Assembly (NCBI GenBank): GCA_902537815.1
Contig: CACBCS010000012.1
Coordinates: forward strand, 1-60,989
DNA: 60,989 nucleotides
Origin: an uncultured Pseudohongiella sp.
GTDB taxonomy: Bacteria; Pseudomonadota; Gammaproteobacteria; Pseudomonadales; Pseudohongiellaceae
Reading direction: 5' to 3'
The notes below the pieces were generated by a model. That model did no database searches. It had not been told where the DNA came from and saw only the letters and a list, made by a program, of their open reading frames with translations. Of this stretch, positions 16,065-27,170 are shown piece by piece; positions within the stretch are counted from its first letter, which is position 1, and each line of letters starts with the position of its first letter. The position numbers and the translations under genes were made by a program.

Positions 16065-16880
16065 CTAGAGTATTTCCCGCCAATCAAAGCTTGCATCCGC
16101 CATGGCTATGAAATGCGGGTTGAGCAGTTCCGCCTTCTGATTGTAGCGCAGCGGCAAAAAGTCTGAGGTCACCACATCGCCACCCGCCGCCCTCAGGACT
16201 GCGTGGGCCGCAGCGGTATCCCACTCGCTGGTTGGAGCCAGTCGAGGATAGAAATCAGCTCTCCCCTCTGCCAGCAGGCAAAATTTGAGCGAACTGCCCA
16301 TACTAACCATTTCGATATCCTCAAAGCGCTCACGCAGACGCGCAACAATCTGCTGCTCTCGCTCACCGAGATGACTGCGACTGGCAACTACGCGCAGACA
16401 CTGATGATCCGGCGTCAAAATGGTAGGCAAGATCCGCTCCGCCGCGCCGTCCGGTTGAATTTTCCACGCACCATAACCGAGCTCACCGACATAGCTGAAC
16501 CCTGAGACCGGCACATGCACCACACCAGCGCGAGCAACGCCGTTGTCAATCAAGGCGATGTTGACAGTGAATTCGCCGCTTCGACTGATGAACTCTTTCG
16601 TGCCGTCTAGCGGATCGACCAACCAATAAGTTTGCCAGCCACTTCTCTCGTCGTAGCTGATCGCTTCACTCTCTTCAGACAAAATTGGCAGTCCTTCGGG
16701 CAGACCCGAAAGCGCATCAGTAATCAGCTGATGCGCCCGACGGTCCGCTTCCGTGAGAGGTGACGCGTCGTCTTTTGTGGCAACCTCAACGGGTGCATCG
16801 CTTTCATAAACCTGCATGATCAGCTGACCCGCTGCGCAAGCGATTTCATGCATGGTCTGCAGCTGTGCTGAATATTCCAT
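16065..16880 (-). CDS. cysQ: 3'(2'),5'-bisphosphate nucleotidase CysQ
   Basis: This 271-residue member of the inositol-monophosphatase fold has the metal site motifs LSEES, DPLDGTKEF (residues about 89-97) and SEWDTAAAHAVL. The DGTKEF form and length are typical of CysQ, which dephosphorylates 3'-phosphoadenosine 5'-phosphate to AMP during sulfate assimilation. AGGAG precedes the ATG by about 8 bases. It lies 111 bases upstream of the DUF885 gene on the same strand and is divergent from yrfG. Confidence 0.9.
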   Translation of the reverse strand: MEYSAQLQTMHEIACAAGQLIMQVYESDAPVEVATKDDASPLTEADRRAHQLITDALSGLPEGLPILSEESEAISYDERSGWQTYWLVDPLDGTKEFISRSGEFTVNIALIDNGVARAGVVHVPVSGFSYVGELGYGAWKIQPDGAAERILPTILTPDHQCLRVVASRSHLGEREQQIVARLRERFEDIEMVSMGSSLKFCLLAEGRADFYPRLAPTSEWDTAAAHAVLRAAGGDVVTSDFLPLRYNQKAELLNPHFIAMADASFDWREIL

Positions 16881-17066
16881 CTGGATCTCCTGCCTGCCCG
16901 CTGTGTCGACCCATCTGTCTGTCTGGGCAGCGCGATAGAATCTTGCACCAAGTTTTCAAAAATTACCAAGCTTGGCACGTATCTCACCATCAGCGGTTGC
17001 AACAGGATCTATCCGGTTTATCCTTGGCGCCTTGATCGCACTAATCTGACGGTAAATTACAAGTCA

Positions 17067-17729
17067 ATGATGCTCCCCTGGTCCGAGATAGACACTGTGA
17101 TGTTCGACATGGATGGCACCCTGCTGGATCTTCATTTCGACAATTTTTTCTGGCTCAAGCTGGTGCCCGAACACTTCAGCAAGCACCATGGGGTTTCAGA
17201 GGAACAAGCGCTGGCGCATGTGCAAAGCAAATATGCGCAGGTCCTTGGGACGCTGGACTGGTATTCCATCGATTACTGGCAGGCAGAATTGCAGCTGGAC
17301 ATTCCGCGCCTGAAACACCTGATAACCGATAAAGTACGGCTACGGCCGGGTGCCGAGCAATTACTCAAGGCGCTGGCGGCAGAGGGGAAACAGGTGCTGC
17401 TGGTAACCAACGCCCACCCAATCAGCCTGCAGCTTAAAATGCAGCATGTCCGTATAGAGCAGTACTTCGAGCAGCTCATCAGTTCTCATCAACTGCATAA
17501 AGCGAAGGAAAACGACGGTTTCTGGGAATCCCTCCAACAGCTTTTCGCCTACGATCCCACCAGAACCGCTTTATTCGATGACAACCTGAGCGTGCTGAGA
17601 CAGGCCCAACGGGAAGGCATTGCCCATCTCCGGGCGATCAAGCAGCCGGACAGCCAGCAGCCCTCACTTCCTGTCGCCGAATTTCCTCAGGTCGAGGACT
17701 TTGGTTTAATCATACCCAATGACTGTTAA
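17067..17729 (+). CDS. yrfG: HAD-superfamily nucleotidase YrfG-like
   Basis: This 220-residue HAD hydrolase has motif I DMDGTLLDL (nucleophile Asp near residue 14), motif II LLVTNAHP and motif IV FDDNLSVL. The stretch HFDNFFWLKLVPE and the LDWYSIDYW segment match YrfG, a GMP/IMP 5'-nucleotidase. The next gene is hslR, the same neighbour as in Escherichia coli, which supports orthology. Tandem ATG codons (17067 and 17070) leave the exact start open. Confidence 0.85.
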   Translation: MMLPWSEIDTVMFDMDGTLLDLHFDNFFWLKLVPEHFSKHHGVSEEQALAHVQSKYAQVLGTLDWYSIDYWQAELQLDIPRLKHLITDKVRLRPGAEQLLKALAAEGKQVLLVTNAHPISLQLKMQHVRIEQYFEQLISSHQLHKAKENDGFWESLQQLFAYDPTRTALFDDNLSVLRQAQREGIAHLRAIKQPDSQQPSLPVAEFPQVEDFGLIIPNDC

Positions 17730-17881
17730 TTTCCCGCGATTCTCACAGCTTGGCAGCCACGTGACACCGACGGCAATCCGGGCTTAACCGCGATGCCCAC
17801 ATGCAAGGAGGATTATCCGGCCTTGCGAACTGCCTCATTTACCGAACTCGCAAGACCACCGAGGAAACGTAGACACCTGCT

Positions 17882-18301
17882 ATGACCAAGACCTCTTCCG
17901 AATCTGTTTCAAACGTGCCGGCTAAAATCAGACTGGATAAGTGGCTGTGGGCAGCTCGTTTTTACAAAACTCGCGCGATCGCCAAACAGTCAATTGAGGG
18001 AGGGAAAGTGCATTGTGACGGGGCCCGCAGCAAACCCAGCAAAGAAATCACGCTTGGCACCCGTATTTCCCTCCGGCAGGGCTTCGATGACAAAACAGTC
18101 ATAGTGAAAGCACTTTCAGACAAGCGAAAGAGCGCACCAGAGGCTCAGTTGCTCTACGAAGAAACTGCAGAGAGTATTAAACGCCGCGAAGCGCAGGCGG
18201 CCGAGCGCAAAGCTCAGCCCAACCACTGGCCTTCTCCCACGCGGCCCAACAAAAAACAAAGAAGAATGATTCAGCGCTTCAAACAAGGCGACGCAAACTG
18301 A
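17882..18301 (+). CDS. hslR: heat-shock protein 15 (S4-domain ribosome-rescue factor)
   Basis: This 139-residue basic protein has an S4 RNA-binding domain at the N-terminus (IRLDKWLWAARFYKTRAIAKQSIEGGKV, residues about 16-43) and a Lys/Arg-rich tail with RPNKKQRRMI. This is the Hsp15 layout. Hsp15 binds 50S subunits that carry stalled nascent chains. It follows yrfG as in enterobacteria. The companion hslO (Hsp33) of that cluster is not present here; gshA follows instead. Confidence 0.9.
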   Translation: MTKTSSESVSNVPAKIRLDKWLWAARFYKTRAIAKQSIEGGKVHCDGARSKPSKEITLGTRISLRQGFDDKTVIVKALSDKRKSAPEAQLLYEETAESIKRREAQAAERKAQPNHWPSPTRPNKKQRRMIQRFKQGDAN

Positions 18302-18410
18302 GTGACAACGATCCCTGACAGGTGGTTGACAGGGTCATAGTCATTTATCATTGCGCTCCAGCAGCGACGCGCGCACCGACGTGCGTTCAGTCAGCGTGGC
18401 AGAGGGATGC

Positions 18411-19979
18411 ATGTCAAACCCAATTCAAAACAGCCTCAATCGATACCGCATACCGGAATTCAAACCAGCCTGGGGCAGTATTCGGCGCGGGATTGAAAAG
18501 GAATGCCTGCGCGTGACACCGGCAGGGCACATCTCCACGCGCCCGCATCCTGAAGCTCTGGGGTCCGCGCTCACCAACCCGAACATCACCACCGATTTTT
18601 CTGAGGCCCTGCTCGAATTTATCACCCCGGCCTATGCCGGCATTCAGGATTGCCTGAAGATGCTGGAAAACATTCACCGCTTCTCTCTGGAAAATCTCGA
18701 GGAGCAGGAGATGTTCTGGGTCTGCAGCATGCCATGCCCCTTACACCCGGATACTGAAATACCGCTCGCACAGTACGGGTCATCGAATATAGGCAGGATG
18801 AAAACCCTCTATCGTAGCGGCCTGCATCATCGATACGGCAGTCTCATGCAGGTCGTGGCTGGCCTGCACTACAATTTCTCCATGCCAGACGCGTTCTGGG
18901 AGCCCTTCAAAGAAATTTGCGGGAGCCAGGAATCCTTGAAGGATTTTAAAACCTCACGTTATTTGCACCTGATCCGAAATTTCCACCGATTCTCCTGGCT
19001 GCTGGTCTATCTGTTCGGTGCATCTCCGGCGGCCTGCAAATGCTTCGCCCAGGGCCGGGAACACTCGCTAGCCGAATTTGATGACCACAGTCTTTACCTT
19101 CCGCACGCGACCTGTTTGCGCATGGGCAGCCTCGGCTATAAAAGTGAGGCTCAGAAATCTCTGTTTGTCTGCTACAACGAACTGGACGCCTATGTGGAAT
19201 GTCTCAACAGTGCGATGCATACGCCTTATCCGGAATATGAAGCAATAAGCCGTCAAGAAGGCAACCAGCCGGTGCAGATCAATGCCAATCTGCTGCAGCT
19301 GGAAAATGAGTTCTACTCTACCATTCGCCCCAAGCGAAATGTGCCAAGCGGCACCAAGCCGCTGGATGGTCTGATCCGCGAAGGCATTGAGTATGTCGAG
19401 ATTCGGGCGCTTGATCTCAATCCGTTCCTGCCGCTCGGAATCGAGCCGGAACAGATTAAGTTTCTGGACAGTTTCCTGCTTCACTGCTTGCTCAATGACA
19501 GCCCTCAGTGCAATGAAGACGAATTCTTCGAGGTCGCGAAAAACGTCGAACTTGTCGTTGAGCAAGGTCGAGATCCCGAGCTGATACTGTCTCGCGCCGG
19601 ACAAACGATACCCATGAGGGAATGGGCTGAATCACTCCTGAGTGATATCCATCACAGCAGCGCGATTCTGAATTACTGCCACAGCGAAGCAGGTTACAGT
19701 GATGCGCTGGCAGCACAGCGGGCAAAGGTCAAAGATTCAGAGATGACACCTTCCGGGCGGATGCTTAAAGAGATGGAACAAAACAAGCTGTCTTTTTTTG
19801 AATTTTCACTCGAAAGATCAAAACTGACTCAGAAGGAGCTCCTGAGCAGCACTCTGGACGAGCGCACGCTCACCGATTTTATCGGTGCCAGTGAGCTCTC
19901 TCTCAAGAAACAGACTGAAATCGAAGCCAGCGATACACTGAACTTTGACAGCTATCTCGCTGATTGGAACAGCAACTAA
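18411..19979 (+). CDS. gshA: glutamate-cysteine ligase
   Basis: This 522-residue protein matches proteobacterial GshA (E. coli, 518 residues), which joins glutamate and cysteine in the first step of glutathione synthesis. Recognised segments include IRRGIEKECLRV near the start, LTNPNITTDFSEALLEFITP, GLHYNFSMP and EYVEIRALDLNPF. The ATG at 18411 has GAGG about 6 bases upstream. An in-frame TTG at 18351 would add 20 unrelated residues. The second enzyme, gshB, lies 30 kb away at 49266. Confidence 0.93.
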   Translation: MSNPIQNSLNRYRIPEFKPAWGSIRRGIEKECLRVTPAGHISTRPHPEALGSALTNPNITTDFSEALLEFITPAYAGIQDCLKMLENIHRFSLENLEEQEMFWVCSMPCPLHPDTEIPLAQYGSSNIGRMKTLYRSGLHHRYGSLMQVVAGLHYNFSMPDAFWEPFKEICGSQESLKDFKTSRYLHLIRNFHRFSWLLVYLFGASPAACKCFAQGREHSLAEFDDHSLYLPHATCLRMGSLGYKSEAQKSLFVCYNELDAYVECLNSAMHTPYPEYEAISRQEGNQPVQINANLLQLENEFYSTIRPKRNVPSGTKPLDGLIREGIEYVEIRALDLNPFLPLGIEPEQIKFLDSFLLHCLLNDSPQCNEDEFFEVAKNVELVVEQGRDPELILSRAGQTIPMREWAESLLSDIHHSSAILNYCHSEAGYSDALAAQRAKVKDSEMTPSGRMLKEMEQNKLSFFEFSLERSKLTQKELLSSTLDERTLTDFIGASELSLKKQTEIEASDTLNFDSYLADWNSN

Positions 19980-19996
19980 GCGATTCCGTCAGATTT

Positions 19997-22135
19997 CTAT
20001 CTCCCTCTTTGCCAGCGAAAGAAACGCTCGATATAGGGGAAGTACTTGTCCGGCAGGCGAGCACTCCGCCAGGCATTGGCAGCGAATTTATTGGATTCGG
20101 ACCAAGTCGGATAAATGTGGGTAACCGCGGAGATTTTCTTCAGACCTAGTCCATGGGTCATGGCGAACACAAACTCCCCGATGAGTTCACCGGCATGATA
20201 GCCGACAATGCTTACACCCAGAATTCTGTCTGTACCAGGCACGGTCAACACTTTGACGAACCCGTGCGCTTCACCGTCAGCCAGTGCCCGGTCGTGATGA
20301 TCGAGCTCATAGCGGGTCAGCTCATAGCCAATATTGCGTTGCTGCGCTTCCTGCTCACCTAAGCCAACGCGCGCGACCTCAGGGTTGGTGAACGTCGCCC
20401 ACGGCACAACCCGGTAGTTAGCCCGCAGGCGCCAAAGCCCACCAAGAAGTGCATTCAATGAGGCGAAATAGGCCTGAAACGAAGCCATGTGAGTAAACTG
20501 ATACGGCCCTGCAACATCCCCGCATGCATAAATGTTCGGGTAGGACGTCTGCATGGCGCTGTTGATTTCAATTGTGCCGGATGGCTTCAGAGCCACACCC
20601 AACTCTTCCAGACCGAAATTTTCGGTGTTCGGCTTTCTCCCGGCTGCGACCAGGACTTGATCGAATTCGAGCACCCGGGTCTCGCTGTCACTCGACACTT
20701 CAACTTTTTTATGCCCGTGCTCAACAAAGAAACGACGCAAACTATGTCCAGTCAGCACAGTGATGCCATCTTTCTCAAATTGCGCGGTAACAGCTGCCGA
20801 CACTTCAGCATCTTCTCTCGGCATGATGCGCTCCGCCATATCGACCTGAGTAACTTGTGAACCAAGGTGGGTAAACGCCTGTGCCAGTTCACAGCCTATT
20901 GGCCCGGCCCCAACAACCAGAAGACGTTTTGGCAACTCTCGAAGTCTCCAGACGGTGTCAGAAGTCAGATACCCCGTGTCTTCCAACCCGCTTACTTCAG
21001 GAATCAGGGGGCGGGCGCCGGTCGCGACAATAATCGACCGTGTGGTTATCGTGCGCTCTCCTACCGCGACTTCATAGGGAGATTTGATGAAGGCCTCACC
21101 CTGAACACATTCAACTCCGAGCGAAGTGAAGCGCTCAACTGAATCATGAGGTTCAATTGTTTGAATCACGCTCTGGACTCGCTCCATGACCGCCGCAAAA
21201 TCCACCTTAGCGGTAGCGTCCACCAGTCCGAATTCCTCGGCTCTTCGAATGTAGGACATAATGCGACCACTGCGAATCAGGGCCTTGCTTGGCACACACC
21301 CGGTATTCAGGCAATCTCCACCCATTTTGTCCTTCTCAATCAGAACAGTCTTAGCCTTCGAACCTGCCCCGATAATGGCAGCAACCAGGCCAGCAGAACC
21401 GCCGCCGATCACAACAACATTCGCGTCAAACGATTCTGGCCGGGGATAGTGCTTGGTTAGCTTTTTGCGCGTCATATGATTCACGATCGCTCTTCCGACC
21501 ATAGGAAACACACCAAGCAGAGCCAGTGAGACAAGAACAGGGGCACTCACTAAGCCGGACAGTGAATTGATCCGGGCCAATTCCATGCCTGCGTTGACGT
21601 AAGCTAGCGTGCCCATCAACATGCCCAGCTGGCTGATGAAATAAAACGATCGCACGCGAATTGGCGTCAGTCCCATTGCCACATTCACCAGAAAAAACGG
21701 AAACAATGGGACCATTCGCAGACTGAAGAGGTAGAACCCGCCGTCCTTTGCGATACCCTCATTGATGGGTTTCAGAGACTCACCAAAGCGTGACTGCACC
21801 CAGTCGCGCAACAGCACTCGGGCGATCAAAAACGCCGCCGTGGCACCGATGGTACTGGCAAATGAGGCCAGCAGCGTCCCCCAGAACAGGCCGAACATGG
21901 CTCCGCCAAGGAGGGTAATGATAACTGCCCCTGGAATTGAAAATGCAGTGATCGCCACATAAGCAGAAAAGTACAGAACGGCGGCGAGCGGAAAATTTGT
22001 CTCCCGGAATTCTTGCAGGGCCATGATCTGGGACTGCACGAATCCGAGCGTAATGAACCGCCCGAGGTCAAAAAAATAGAAGCAGCACAGGGCAACAGCT
22101 AGGGCGACAATCACCGGGATCTTCGTTTTACTCAC
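19997..22135 (-). CDS. TVP38/TMEM64 membrane domain fused to a pyridine nucleotide-disulfide oxidoreductase
   Basis: Residues about 1-225 are a TVP38/TMEM64 (SNARE-associated/DedA-like) membrane domain with roughly six hydrophobic segments and the family stretch FSIPGAVIITLLGGAMFG. Residues about 235-712 are a flavin disulfide reductase: VVIGGGSAGLVAA (FAD), CLNTGCVPSK (redox disulfide), VVGAGPIGCELAQAF (NAD(P)H) and HIYPTWSE near the C-terminus (base pair of the dimer partner). It lacks the C-terminal Cys pair and the N-terminal HMA domain of mercuric reductase. The GTG start at 22135 has GAGG about 8 bases upstream. It presumably places a dithiol reductase at the inner membrane. Substrate unknown. 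Confidence 0.85.
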   Translation of the reverse strand: MSKTKIPVIVALAVALCCFYFFDLGRFITLGFVQSQIMALQEFRETNFPLAAVLYFSAYVAITAFSIPGAVIITLLGGAMFGLFWGTLLASFASTIGATAAFLIARVLLRDWVQSRFGESLKPINEGIAKDGGFYLFSLRMVPLFPFFLVNVAMGLTPIRVRSFYFISQLGMLMGTLAYVNAGMELARINSLSGLVSAPVLVSLALLGVFPMVGRAIVNHMTRKKLTKHYPRPESFDANVVVIGGGSAGLVAAIIGAGSKAKTVLIEKDKMGGDCLNTGCVPSKALIRSGRIMSYIRRAEEFGLVDATAKVDFAAVMERVQSVIQTIEPHDSVERFTSLGVECVQGEAFIKSPYEVAVGERTITTRSIIVATGARPLIPEVSGLEDTGYLTSDTVWRLRELPKRLLVVGAGPIGCELAQAFTHLGSQVTQVDMAERIMPREDAEVSAAVTAQFEKDGITVLTGHSLRRFFVEHGHKKVEVSSDSETRVLEFDQVLVAAGRKPNTENFGLEELGVALKPSGTIEINSAMQTSYPNIYACGDVAGPYQFTHMASFQAYFASLNALLGGLWRLRANYRVVPWATFTNPEVARVGLGEQEAQQRNIGYELTRYELDHHDRALADGEAHGFVKVLTVPGTDRILGVSIVGYHAGELIGEFVFAMTHGLGLKKISAVTHIYPTWSESNKFAANAWRSARLPDKYFPYIERFFRWQRGR

Positions 22136-22265
22136 GTCTCATACCTCAAACAGAAAAGATTCTGGGGCCACAGAATCTGTCGTTCAGGCCACTGCCTGAC
22201 TGAAAAGCCTCGCAAATCACAGCCAGTGCTGGATGGATCGGGTTAGTAACTCTGAACGACTACGC

Positions 22266-22271
22266 TATAAT
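22266..22271 (+). promoter_or_regulatory. probable sigma-70 -10 box for hemB
   Basis: A consensus TATAAT lies at 22266-22271, with TTAGTA 17 bases upstream (22243-22248) as a weak -35 box. The hemB ATG follows 62 bases downstream. The region is otherwise the divergent spacer between hemB and the TVP38-fusion gene. Confidence 0.5.
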
Positions 22272-22321
22272 CCCTTTCCACTCATCAATTAACAAGCGAC
22301 CCGCTACTCAGGTCGGGCTAA

Positions 22322-23350
<1,029 letters not shown>

Positions 23351-23524
23351 CCAAATCGACCCAAAGAAATGAAGTCAAAGCTTGATTCATTCTGAATTAC
23401 GCTTATGATTAGAGGCCGAATTTACTCGGACTTGCGCCCGTCCGTCCTATCCTAACCGCCTGATCCACTGCATATTCGAAATCGAACAGGCAACACACTT
23501 ATTGATATTCATAAGGATTTTCTC

Positions 23525-23851
23525 ATGAGCGAAAACATCGTTCACATTTCAGACAGCAGTTTTGAACAAGATGTATTGCAGGCCGATGGGCCAGTCCTGG
23601 TAGACTTCTGGGCTGAATGGTGCGGACCCTGCAAGATGATTGCGCCGGTCCTGGAAGAAATCGCCGTCGACTATGAGGGCAAGCTGAAGATATGCAAAAT
23701 GGATGTCGACGCCAATACTGAGACTGCACCTAAATACGGGATACGTGGCATCCCGACTTTGATCCTGTTCAATAATGGCGACAAGGTCGGTGAAAAGGTG
23801 GGCGCGCTCTCTAAATCCCAGCTGGCAGCATTTATTGACAGCGCTATATAA
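23525..23851 (+). CDS. trxA: thioredoxin
   Basis: This 108-residue thioredoxin has the WCGPC active site (residues about 32-36), the buried Asp in [10 protein letters not shown] and the cis-Pro loop RGIPTL. It is the general cytosolic disulfide reductase. The trxA-rho order is conserved with E. coli. Unlike the FrnE-like gene at 2691, both active-site cysteines are encoded normally. Confidence 0.97.
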   Translation: MSENIVHISDSSFEQDVLQADGPVLVDFWAEWCGPCKMIAPVLEEIAVDYEGKLKICKMDVDANTETAPKYGIRGIPTLILFNNGDKVGEKVGALSKSQLAAFIDSAI

Positions 23852-24388
23852 ATTGCGTTTAATGATAGTGGCGTCGGGGCCTTCGGCGCACACATTTACC
23901 GAATTCCTTGAGATGGCCGCTGCCCTAAGCGACTGATTCCACAAAGTTTTAGCCCACCCTGCCCACTACTCGATCCACTTTATTACAAGATTCCTGAGGC
24001 CAGCGTGGGTCTGATAATGATTAGGACACTCGCGGCAGAGTCATCGGCCGAGGCCGCGAGCCTTGAGGGACACCGAGACCGGCCGACACGGTGGATGAAA
24101 GCGCAACAACTCGGCCGCTAGACAGCCCTTAAGAGAGGCGTAATACGCGCAATAACAGACCGAATCAGCAAGGACCGCGACAGGCGCTTCCTACACATTG
24201 CCGCTATCAGAACCGAAAAGGCAATCACTACTTATTTTTCAACTGACTATCTTTCCATAAATTTTCAATAAATTCCGACGTACTATTTACCCACTTACCC
24301 ACAGCATGCGGATGCGAAGGCAGTGCTAAGCTGAATGAATGTGCCCTGACCCGACCCTCTGCTGGCTCACACTGAAAGACTTCAAAAT
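23852..24388 (+). other. trxA-rho intergenic region and rho leader
   Basis: These 537 bases contain no credible gene. An 8-bp inverted repeat (24029-24036 with 24053-24060, CTCGCGGC/GCCGCGAG) lacks a T tract. The stretch 24222-24303 is strikingly poor in G (3 in 82 bases) and rich in C, T and A, with CCCACTTACCCAC at its end. That is the kind of unstructured, C-containing RNA that Rho loads on. In E. coli the rho leader mediates autoregulation by Rho-dependent attenuation, so a similar role is likely here. Confidence 0.5.
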
Positions 24389-25648
24389 ATGAATCTCACC
24401 GAATTAAAACAGAAGCCCATTGGCGAACTCGTCGAAACCGCGCAAGAAATGGGTCTGGAGAACGTTTCCCGGACCCGCAAGCAGGACATCATTTTCGTCA
24501 TTCTCAAGAAGCACGCGAAAAACGGCGAAGATATTTATGGGGACGGGGTGCTGGAGATTTTGCAGGATGGCTTTGGCTTTCTGCGCTCCGCTGATTCATC
24601 TTATCTCGCCGGACCGGACGATATTTATGTCTCACCCAGTCAGATCCGCCGTTTTAATCTGCGCACCGGGGATACTGTCGCAGGAAAGATCAGACCACCA
24701 AAAGACGGTGAGCGGTATTTTGCCCTGTTGAAAATCAGTGAGATCAACTTTAACAAGCCTGATAACTCCAAGAACAAAATCCTGTTCGAAAACCTGACTC
24801 CGCTGTTCCCTCAGGACAGGCTGGAGTTACAGGTGGGCAACGGCAGCACCGAAGATCTCAGCGCCCGGGTCATCGACCTGACGTCTCCCATTGGCAAAGG
24901 GCAGCGCGGTTTAGTGGTGTCACCACCAAAGGCAGGTAAGACGCTTATCCTCCAGAACATCGCTCAGTCGATCACCCGAAACAACCCGGAATGCCGTCTG
25001 ATTGTTCTGCTGATTGACGAGCGTCCGGAAGAAGTCACGGAAATGCAGCGCTCAGTGAGGGGCGAGGTCGTCGCCAGCACCTTTGATGAACCCCCTTCAC
25101 GACACGTGCAGGTGGCTGAGATGGTCATTGAAAAAGCGAAGCGACTGGTCGAGCACAAAGAAGATGTTGTGATTCTCCTCGACTCCATTACGCGCCTGGC
25201 AAGAGCATACAACACGATTGTGCCTTCCTCGGGCAAAGTGCTGACCGGTGGTGTGGATGCGCATGCTCTTGAGCGCCCCAAGCGTTTCTTCGGAGCCGCG
25301 AGGAATTTAGAAGAGGGTGGCAGTCTCACGATCATTGCAACAGCGCTTATCGAGACCGGTTCAAAAATGGATGAAGTCATCTACGAAGAATTCAAGGGTA
25401 CAGGCAACATGGAGTTGCATCTGGACCGCAAGATCGCCGAGAAGCGAGTCTATCCCGCGATTAATGTGAGACGTTCAGGTACACGCCGGGAAGACCTGCT
25501 CACTTCAGAGGAAGAGCTGCAGCGTATGTGGATTCTGCGCAAACTGCTCAGCTCTATGGAAGACGTGCAGGCTACCGAGTTCATCCTGGATAAGCTCAAA
25601 GACACCAAAACCAATGACGAATTCTTTAACGCTATGAAGCGCAAGTAA
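24389..25648 (+). CDS. rho: transcription termination factor Rho
   Basis: This 419-residue protein is a full-length Rho hexameric RNA helicase. The N-terminal helical domain ([14 protein letters not shown]) is followed by a cold-shock-like RNA-binding domain with DGFGFLR. The ATPase domain has Walker A PPKAGKT (residues about 178-184), [11 protein letters not shown], and Walker [17 protein letters not shown]. The Q-loop/R-loop region is [13 protein letters not shown]. It is preceded by a 537-base leader, likely used for autoregulation. Confidence 0.97.
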   Translation: MNLTELKQKPIGELVETAQEMGLENVSRTRKQDIIFVILKKHAKNGEDIYGDGVLEILQDGFGFLRSADSSYLAGPDDIYVSPSQIRRFNLRTGDTVAGKIRPPKDGERYFALLKISEINFNKPDNSKNKILFENLTPLFPQDRLELQVGNGSTEDLSARVIDLTSPIGKGQRGLVVSPPKAGKTLILQNIAQSITRNNPECRLIVLLIDERPEEVTEMQRSVRGEVVASTFDEPPSRHVQVAEMVIEKAKRLVEHKEDVVILLDSITRLARAYNTIVPSSGKVLTGGVDAHALERPKRFFGAARNLEEGGSLTIIATALIETGSKMDEVIYEEFKGTGNMELHLDRKIAEKRVYPAINVRRSGTRREDLLTSEEELQRMWILRKLLSSMEDVQATEFILDKLKDTKTNDEFFNAMKRK

Positions 25649-25690
25649 TTCGCCGATCCGCTCTCATTGACCGAATAATAACTCGTCCCC

Positions 25691-27160
25691 ATGTCCTTCA
25701 AAGACTTGCGCGAATTCATCAGCCTGCTGGAGCAGGAAGGCGAACTCAAACGAATCACCGCAGAAGTCGATCCCAATCTGGAGATCACAGAAATTGCTGA
25801 TCGCTGTTTGCGGAACGGCGGCCCGGCTTTGTTGTTTGAAAATCCAAAAGGTTCGTCTGTTGCCCTGCTTGCCAATCTTTTTGGCAATACCAAGCGAATC
25901 GCACTGGCTATGGGGCAGCAGGATCTGGAGGGTCTGCGCGACGTTGGCAGACTGCTGGCGTTTTTGAAGGAACCCTCCCCCCCGAAGGGTTGGCGCGATT
26001 TATGGCAGAGCTTGCCCAGCTACAAAAACATCCTGAACATGCCTCCGGCGGTTCGAAAAACAGCCCCCTGCCAGGACGTTGTGATCGCTGAGGAGGACGT
26101 GGACCTCGGGTTTTTGCCTATCCAGACCTGCTGGCCCGGCGATGCAGGACCCCTAGTTACCTGGCCTTTAGTGATCACCCGGGGGCCGGAAAAGGACAGG
26201 CAGAATCTAGGCATCTACCGGATGCAGAAGATTGGCCCGAATAAGCTGATCATGCGCTGGCTGTCGCACAGGGGTGGAGCGCTGGACTTTAAAGAGTGGC
26301 AAGAAAAATTCCCGGGCGAAGGCTTTCCGGTATCGATTGCCATCGGCGCGGATCCCGCTACCGTGCTGGCGACGGTCACGCCGGTACCCGACACTTTGCC
26401 CGAATACGCATTTGCAGGCCTCCTAAGAAACAGCAAAACCGAAGTTGTGAAATCTCTGACCAATGACTTACAGGTGCCGGCCAGTGCGGAGATTGTCCTG
26501 GAGGGTGTCATTGAAGCTGACGAAATGGCAGATGAAGGTCCCTACGGTGACCACACCGGCTACTACAACGAAGTGGAACGCTTTCCGGTGTTTACAATCA
26601 AGCGGATCACGCATCGCAGGGACCCTATCTATCACAGCACCTATACTGGCAGACCGCCCGATGAACCGGCCATGCTGGGCGTGGCCCTCAATGAGGTCTT
26701 CGTCCCCCTGCTGCAAAAGCAATTCCCTGAGATCGTCGATTTCTATCTACCCCCTGAGGGCTGCTCTTATCGCATGGCAATTGTCAGTATGAAGAAACAA
26801 TATCCAGGCCACGCCAAACGCGTGATGATGGGTGTCTGGTCCTTCCTGCGTCAATTCATGTACACCAAGTTTGTCGTAGTCGTTGATGAAGACATCAATA
26901 TCCGACGTTGGGAAGATGTTATCTGGGCGATTACCACACGCATGGACCCCATAAGAGACACCGTGATGATAGACAATACGCCCATAGACTACCTCGATTT
27001 TGCCTCGCCCGTTGCAGGGCTGGGATCAAAGATGGGCTTGGATGCCACGAACAAAATGGCGGGAGAAACGGAGCGTGAGTGGGGCTCCACGATCACCATG
27101 TCGGATGAGGTCAAAGCGCGAGTTGACAGCCTCTGGAAAGACCTGGAGATTGGCTCCTGA
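25691..27160 (+). CDS. ubiD: 3-octaprenyl-4-hydroxybenzoate carboxy-lyase
   Basis: This 489-residue UbiD decarboxylates the polyprenyl-hydroxybenzoate intermediate of ubiquinone synthesis using prenylated FMN made by UbiX. Family blocks are [15 protein letters not shown] at the start, [33 protein letters not shown] (containing the conserved catalytic acid) and [11 protein letters not shown]. The rho-ubiD adjacency is seen in other gammaproteobacteria. Its stop lies 10 bases from that of the convergent hemY gene. Confidence 0.95.
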   Translation: MSFKDLREFISLLEQEGELKRITAEVDPNLEITEIADRCLRNGGPALLFENPKGSSVALLANLFGNTKRIALAMGQQDLEGLRDVGRLLAFLKEPSPPKGWRDLWQSLPSYKNILNMPPAVRKTAPCQDVVIAEEDVDLGFLPIQTCWPGDAGPLVTWPLVITRGPEKDRQNLGIYRMQKIGPNKLIMRWLSHRGGALDFKEWQEKFPGEGFPVSIAIGADPATVLATVTPVPDTLPEYAFAGLLRNSKTEVVKSLTNDLQVPASAEIVLEGVIEADEMADEGPYGDHTGYYNEVERFPVFTIKRITHRRDPIYHSTYTGRPPDEPAMLGVALNEVFVPLLQKQFPEIVDFYLPPEGCSYRMAIVSMKKQYPGHAKRVMMGVWSFLRQFMYTKFVVVVDEDINIRRWEDVIWAITTRMDPIRDTVMIDNTPIDYLDFASPVAGLGSKMGLDATNKMAGETEREWGSTITMSDEVKARVDSLWKDLEIGS

Positions 27161-27170
27161 GCATCAGGTA

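Noticed and set aside
19997..22135. Mercuric reductase
   Set aside because: The CLNTGCVPSK motif is shared by the whole flavin disulfide reductase family. The C-terminal vicinal Cys pair and HMA domain are missing, and a TVP38 domain is present instead.
24029..24060. Intrinsic terminator after trxA
   Set aside because: The 8-bp inverted repeat CTCGCGGC/GCCGCGAG has a 16-base loop and no following T run, so it does not meet the pattern of an intrinsic terminator.
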